Positions 5,813 through 8,267 of a stretch of DNA of 8,267 nucleotides are shown here, one piece after another. Location of the stretch: contig URZD01000095.1 in assembly GCA_900552305.1 (NCBI GenBank), positions 1-8,267 on the forward strand, read 5' to 3'. The notes below the pieces were generated by a model that was not told the origin of the DNA, searched no databases, and saw only the letters and a program-made list of their open reading frames with translations. Numbering within the stretch: position 1 is the first letter of the stretch; the number at the start of each line of letters is the position of its first letter. The position numbers and the translations under genes are program-made. The stretch comes from an uncultured Eubacteriales bacterium. Its GTDB lineage: Bacteria; Bacillota; Clostridia; Monoglobales; Monoglobaceae.

Positions 5813-7186
5813 ATGGATAAGAAAAATATTTTTGACATGGTTTCCGAGAACGTGAACACCTGTTCCAACCCCTCGGAGCTGAAAATCACCGACATTCGCG
5901 TAACGAACATCAACGGCGCGCCCAAGCACTGCCCTCTGATTAAGGTATACACAAATCAGGGCATCGTAGGCTACGGCGAGGTACGCGACGCGTCAAGCGC
6001 GACATACGCTCTTATGCTGAAGTCAAGGCTTGTGGGCGAAAACCCCTGCAATGTTGACAAGCTGTTCAGACGCGTAAAGCAGTTCGGCGGTCATTCGCGC
6101 CAGGGCGGCGGCGTTTCGGGTATTGAGATTGCGCTCTGGGACCTTGCGGGCAAGGCATGGGGCGTTCCGCTTTGGCAGATGCTCGGCGGTAAATTCCGCG
6201 ATAAGGTAAGAATGTACTGCGACACCGACGTTGACGGCAAGCACACCGGAACGGATATGGGTCATGCGCTTAAAGCAAGAATGGAGCAGGGTTTTACCTT
6301 CCTTAAAATGGATCTCGGTATCGAGCTTATGCTTGACGAACCCGGTTGCCTTAACGCTCCGATAGGTTTTCTTGAGGACATCAAAAAGTATTCCATGAAA
6401 GCGATTAACCACCAGAAGGGTTCAATCGACATGGATATGATGCTGGGCAAGAACTACGAAACCTTCACCATACCCCACCACGCAACGGGTATTCACCTTA
6501 CACAAAATGGCATGGACTACCTTGAGGACTATGTAAAGCAGGTAAGGGACGTTATCGGCTACGAAGTACCGCTTGCAATCGACCATTTCGGTCACATCTG
6601 CATAGAAGACTGCATTATGTTCGCAAAGCGTCTTGAAAAATACAACATCGCATGGATTGAGGACATCGCTCCGTGGCACTACACCAACCACTATGTAAAA
6701 ATTGCAAACAGCTGTAATGTTCCGATTTGTACCGGCGAGGATATCTATCTCGCGGAGAACTTCGAGCCGCTCATGTCAAGCGGCGGCGTTTCTGTTGTTC
6801 ACCCAGATATGCTCACCGTGGGCGGCGCTATGGAGATGAAAAAACTCGGCAATATGTGCGACAAGTACGGAGTTGCCATGGCTATACATATGGCGGAAAG
6901 TCCGATTGCCTGCATGGCGGCAATCCACGCGGCGGCGGCTGTTCAGAACGTTCTGGCGGTCGAATTCCATTCGGTTGACATTCCGTGGTGGAACGACCTT
7001 GCTTTCGGTATTGACAACCCGCTGTTTAAGGACGGCTTTGTAAATGTTCCGAATAAGCCGGGTCTTGGTATTGACTCGCTTAACGAGGAGCTTATCTCTC
7101 AGCATATCCACGATAAGTACCCCGGTCAGTGGGAGCCTACCACGCAGTGGGATAATGAGTGGGCAAACGACCGCGAGTGGAGTTAA
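5813..7186 (+). CDS. Enolase-superfamily (mandelate racemase type) sugar-acid dehydratase-like enzyme
   Basis: A 457-residue cytoplasmic enzyme of the mandelate racemase/muconate lactonising branch of the enolase superfamily. A capping domain (about residues 24-140, from LKITDIRVTNI to VSGIEIALWDLAGKAWG) precedes the barrel. The three Mg-binding acids are at Asp257 (AIDHFGH), Glu283 (WIEDIAPW) and Glu309 (CTGEDIY), spaced 26 and 26 as usual. A His-Asp dyad is formed by His359 (AIHMAESPIA) and Asp332 (VVHPDML). On the second strand Lys165 lies in LKMD rather than a K-x-K pair. That set resembles acid-sugar dehydratases such as galactonate dehydratase more than racemases. Compared with typical members (about 380-400 residues) it is longer: an insert at about 170-220 (around GSIDMDMMLGKNYE) and a Trp-rich tail (QWDNEWANDREWS). 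I know close homologues only as unassigned family members. Context (divergent AraC gene, GH10-like gene downstream) points to catabolism of a sugar acid from plant polysaccharide. Exact substrate unknown. Confidence 0.88.
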   Translation: MDKKNIFDMVSENVNTCSNPSELKITDIRVTNINGAPKHCPLIKVYTNQGIVGYGEVRDASSATYALMLKSRLVGENPCNVDKLFRRVKQFGGHSRQGGGVSGIEIALWDLAGKAWGVPLWQMLGGKFRDKVRMYCDTDVDGKHTGTDMGHALKARMEQGFTFLKMDLGIELMLDEPGCLNAPIGFLEDIKKYSMKAINHQKGSIDMDMMLGKNYETFTIPHHATGIHLTQNGMDYLEDYVKQVRDVIGYEVPLAIDHFGHICIEDCIMFAKRLEKYNIAWIEDIAPWHYTNHYVKIANSCNVPICTGEDIYLAENFEPLMSSGGVSVVHPDMLTVGGAMEMKKLGNMCDKYGVAMAIHMAESPIACMAAIHAAAAVQNVLAVEFHSVDIPWWNDLAFGIDNPLFKDGFVNVPNKPGLGIDSLNEELISQHIHDKYPGQWEPTTQWDNEWANDREWS

Positions 7187-7190
7187 AGTC

Positions 7191-7263
7191 TGAAAAACCT
7201 TGCAGACCGCGCGGAATAAACATAACCCCACAATCTGACGGATTGTTTTGTGCTATGAACACT
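7191..7263 (+). repeat. Imperfect repeat block A, copy 1
   Basis: It begins TGAAAAACCTTGCAGACCGC and ends GCTATGAACAC. It aligns along its whole length with 7388-7462 (shared TGAAAAAC, CAGACCGCGC, CATAACC, the ATT.TTTT core and GCTAT.AACA), about 197 bp further on. It starts 5 nt after the enolase-family stop codon. Confidence 0.6.
7230..7250 (+). terminator. Weak candidate terminator
   Basis: ACAATC-TGACG-GATTGT makes a 6-bp AT-rich stem followed by TTTG. It is the only hairpin plus T-run after the enolase-family gene, but it is weak and is not kept in the sister repeat, so it may be chance. Confidence 0.2.
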
Positions 7264-7276
7264 ACCACACAAAATT

Positions 7277-7300
7277 ACGGATTGTTTTGCGCTATAAACA
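7277..7300 (+). repeat. Extra copy of the 24-bp repeat core
   Basis: ACGGATTGTTTTGCGCTATA plus AACA matches 7238-7261 at 22 of 24 positions and 7435-7458 at 20 of 24. All four differences from the latter are G-to-A. Three copies in 221 bp cannot be chance. Confidence 0.65.
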
Positions 7301-7310
7301 AACCTCACCT

Positions 7311-7367
7311 CTCGGAGTACACACGGTACATCTTCGGGTTCTGTTTATTCATTCTGCTTTGTTTTTC
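7311..7367 (+). repeat. Diverged third copy of the hairpin repeat
   Basis: CTCGGAGTACAC (7311-7322) is identical to the minus strand of 4775-4786. After a gap of nearly equal length (27 versus 26 nt), CATTCTGCTTTGTTTTTC (7350-7367) matches the minus strand of 4731-4748 at 16 of 18. This links the two repeat regions on either side of the regulator and enolase-family genes as one dispersed family in inverted orientation. Confidence 0.6.
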
Positions 7368-7387
7368 AGAACTTTAACAGAAAAAAA

Positions 7388-7462
7388 TGAAAAACTTCAC
7401 AGACCGCGCAAGATAGGCATAACCTTATAAAATGACAAATTATTTTACGCTATAAACAACAC
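7388..7462 (+). repeat. Imperfect repeat block A, copy 2
   Basis: Begins TGAAAAACTTCACAGACCGC and ends GCTATAAACAACAC. It is the second copy of the block at 7191-7263, ending 22 nt before the ribosome binding site of the GH10-like gene. Confidence 0.6.
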
Positions 7463-7464
7463 TT

Positions 7465-7489
7465 CCCCTCCGCGGGGACAAACAAGGAG
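7465..7489 (+). promoter_or_regulatory. Small GC hairpin and ribosome binding site before the GH10-like gene
   Basis: CCCC (7465-7468) can pair with GGGG (7474-7477) just upstream of AAGGAG (7484-7489). AAGGAG abuts the TTG at 7490 and is 9 nt before the ATG at 7499, so 7499 is the likely start. The hairpin leaves the ribosome binding site free. Confidence 0.6.
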
Positions 7490-7498
7490 TTGATTTTT

Positions 7499-8209
7499 AT
7501 GATGAACAGAAACGAAATAATGCAGCTTTTTGACGAAAAACGCGACATGACCGAGGCGCACGTAAAGGCTGGCATAGAGCAAAACCGCAAAGGTCTTTGT
7601 AAAATAAACTTTTGCGACAAGGACGGCAAGCCTGTAAACGACGTAAAGGTCAAGGCATCGCAGAAATCGCACGAATTCCGCTTCGGTGCAAATATATTCA
7701 TGCTCGACGAGCTTGAAACGGCTGAAAAGAACGAGAAATACAAGGAATACTTCAAGGAATTTTTCAACATGGCAACCCTTCCGTTCTACTGGGACGCCCT
7801 CGAGCCGGAAAAGGGCAAGCAACGCTATGCGGCGGACAGTCCGAAAATCTATCGCCGCCCCGCAATAGATTTGTGTATTGACTTTTGCGAGAAAAACGGA
7901 ATCGAACCGAGGGAACACGCTCTTGCATACGAACATTTCTTCCCCGAATGGCTTAAGGGCAAAACCTCCCACGAGGTAAAATGCGAGCTTTCAAGACGCA
8001 TGAAGGAAATCGGCGAACGCTACGGCAGCAAAATCCCCACAATGGAGGTCACCAACGAGATGTTCTGGGGACCCTGCGAGGCAATCACCCGTTTTTACGA
8101 GGATGACGACTATGTAGAATGGTGCTTTAAGGAAGCCGAAAAATACATGGGCGCAAACGAGCTTGTAATCAACGACTGGTCGGGCATCTGCTGGGATGGT
8201 CTACGATGA
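7499..8209 (+). CDS. GH10-like endo-xylanase, 5' part only
   Basis: The N-terminal two thirds of a glycoside hydrolase family 10-type enzyme (endo-1,4-beta-xylanase-like). There is no signal peptide (MMNRNEIMQLFDEKRD), so it probably works in the cytoplasm on imported xylo-oligosaccharides. Residues about 31-62 form a beta-rich lead-in (GKPVNDVKV, HEFRFGAN). GH10 landmarks: FYWDALEPEKGK (96-107, cf. WE.TEP..G), REHALAYEHFFPEWL (cf. GHTLVWH..P.W), and EVTNE with the presumed acid/base Glu187 (codon 8057-8059). The nucleophile glutamate would lie in the missing C-terminal part. The frame ends at TGA 8207-8209 after 236 codons, but authentic sequence probably stops near 8187: family members continue past here for over 100 residues, and the following bases encode an unrelated antiporter in another frame. 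It lies 312 bp downstream of the enolase-family gene in the same direction. Confidence 0.8.
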   Translation: MMNRNEIMQLFDEKRDMTEAHVKAGIEQNRKGLCKINFCDKDGKPVNDVKVKASQKSHEFRFGANIFMLDELETAEKNEKYKEYFKEFFNMATLPFYWDALEPEKGKQRYAADSPKIYRRPAIDLCIDFCEKNGIEPREHALAYEHFFPEWLKGKTSHEVKCELSRRMKEIGERYGSKIPTMEVTNEMFWGPCEAITRFYEDDDYVEWCFKEAEKYMGANELVINDWSGICWDGLR

Positions 8210-8267
8210 ATTCCATATTTCTGGGCGGGATGCTGTCGATGTCGTCGACAACGATCATTATAAAGGC
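8188..8267 (+). CDS. Fragment of a CPA2-type cation:proton antiporter (foreign-looking end)
   Basis: From about 8188 the second forward frame reads LLGWSTMNSIFLGG and then SMSSTTIIIK to the window end. This matches the membrane segment of KefB/CPA2-type cation:proton antiporters around the conserved S-S-T-T motif, as I know it from Bacteroidetes-like members. It begins inside the GH10-like frame without a start codon or spacer, so it is not a normal neighbouring gene. The likeliest explanation is a chimeric contig end. The call rests on only about 26 codons. Confidence 0.5.
   Translation, partial: MLGWSTMNSIFLGGMLSMSSTTIIIK

Larger units (their letters stand above)
7187..7498 (+). other. Repeat-rich gap between the enolase-family and GH10-like genes
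   Basis: A 312-bp stretch with no convincing gene. It is built mostly of imperfect repeats: two related blocks at 7191-7263 and 7388-7462, an extra copy of their 3' core at 7277-7300, and a diverged copy of the araC-proximal hairpin repeat at 7311-7367. Frames of 60-72 codons that cross it have no ribosome binding site and only translate the repeats. No good promoter was found for the GH10-like gene. Confidence 0.6.

Noticed and set aside
7159..7430. Frames of 60-72 codons between the enolase-family and GH10-like genes
   Set aside because: One starts inside the enolase-family gene and both simply read the repeat blocks; there is no ribosome binding site.
4822..8267. Insertion sequence or transposon carrying the sugar module
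   Set aside because: The bracketing repeats are short, diverged and unequal, and there is no transposase or target-site duplication in view.

Overview
The window looks like a gut-type Firmicute of the class Clostridia. The evidence is an AddB-type helicase-nuclease, a tandem OB-fold single-strand-binding-like protein of a kind I know from Clostridia, strong AGGAG/AGGGGG ribosome binding sites, a TTG start, and a sugar-utilisation locus under an AraC regulator. The genus cannot be fixed by eye. Two short patches (about 1740-1843 and 8188-8267) do not continue the genes they interrupt. They look like sequence from another source, so the contig is probably chimeric at those points.

Layout. (1) 21-3334: addB, intact in length but broken in the middle by a patch of about 104 bp that shifts the frame; its Walker A lysine is also read as glutamate. 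No addA follows. (2) 3499-4221: an SSB-like protein with two OB folds and an acidic tail, ending at a strong bidirectional terminator (4288-4333). (3) 4378-4494, minus strand: a 38-codon gene with an excellent ribosome binding site that encodes a signal peptide plus a ten-residue tail. It is convergent with the SSB gene and shares its terminator. (4) 4629-4821: two direct copies of a hairpin-forming repeat ending at the araC stop codon. A third, diverged copy lies in opposite orientation at 7311-7367. (5) 4822-5694, minus strand: an AraC-family regulator, divergent from (6) 5813-7186, an enolase-superfamily sugar-acid dehydratase-like enzyme. The 118-bp gap between them holds overlapping divergent promoters and two 14-bp direct repeats exactly 21 bp apart, a plausible AraC operator. 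(7) 7187-7498: a leader full of imperfect repeats. (8) 7499 to about 8187: the 5' two thirds of a cytoplasmic GH10-like xylanase, cut by (9) a piece of a CPA2-type cation:proton antiporter at the window end.

How the genes fit together. The AraC regulator, enolase-superfamily enzyme and GH10-like hydrolase look like one catabolic module for a plant-wall polysaccharide carrying acidic sugars, glucuronoxylan being the obvious candidate. The hydrolase would trim imported oligosaccharides, the enolase-family enzyme would dehydrate or isomerise a released sugar acid, and AraC would switch the genes on by binding the 21-bp-phased repeats. The substrate is inferred, not shown. The left half (addB, SSB-like gene) is DNA-maintenance and appears unrelated.
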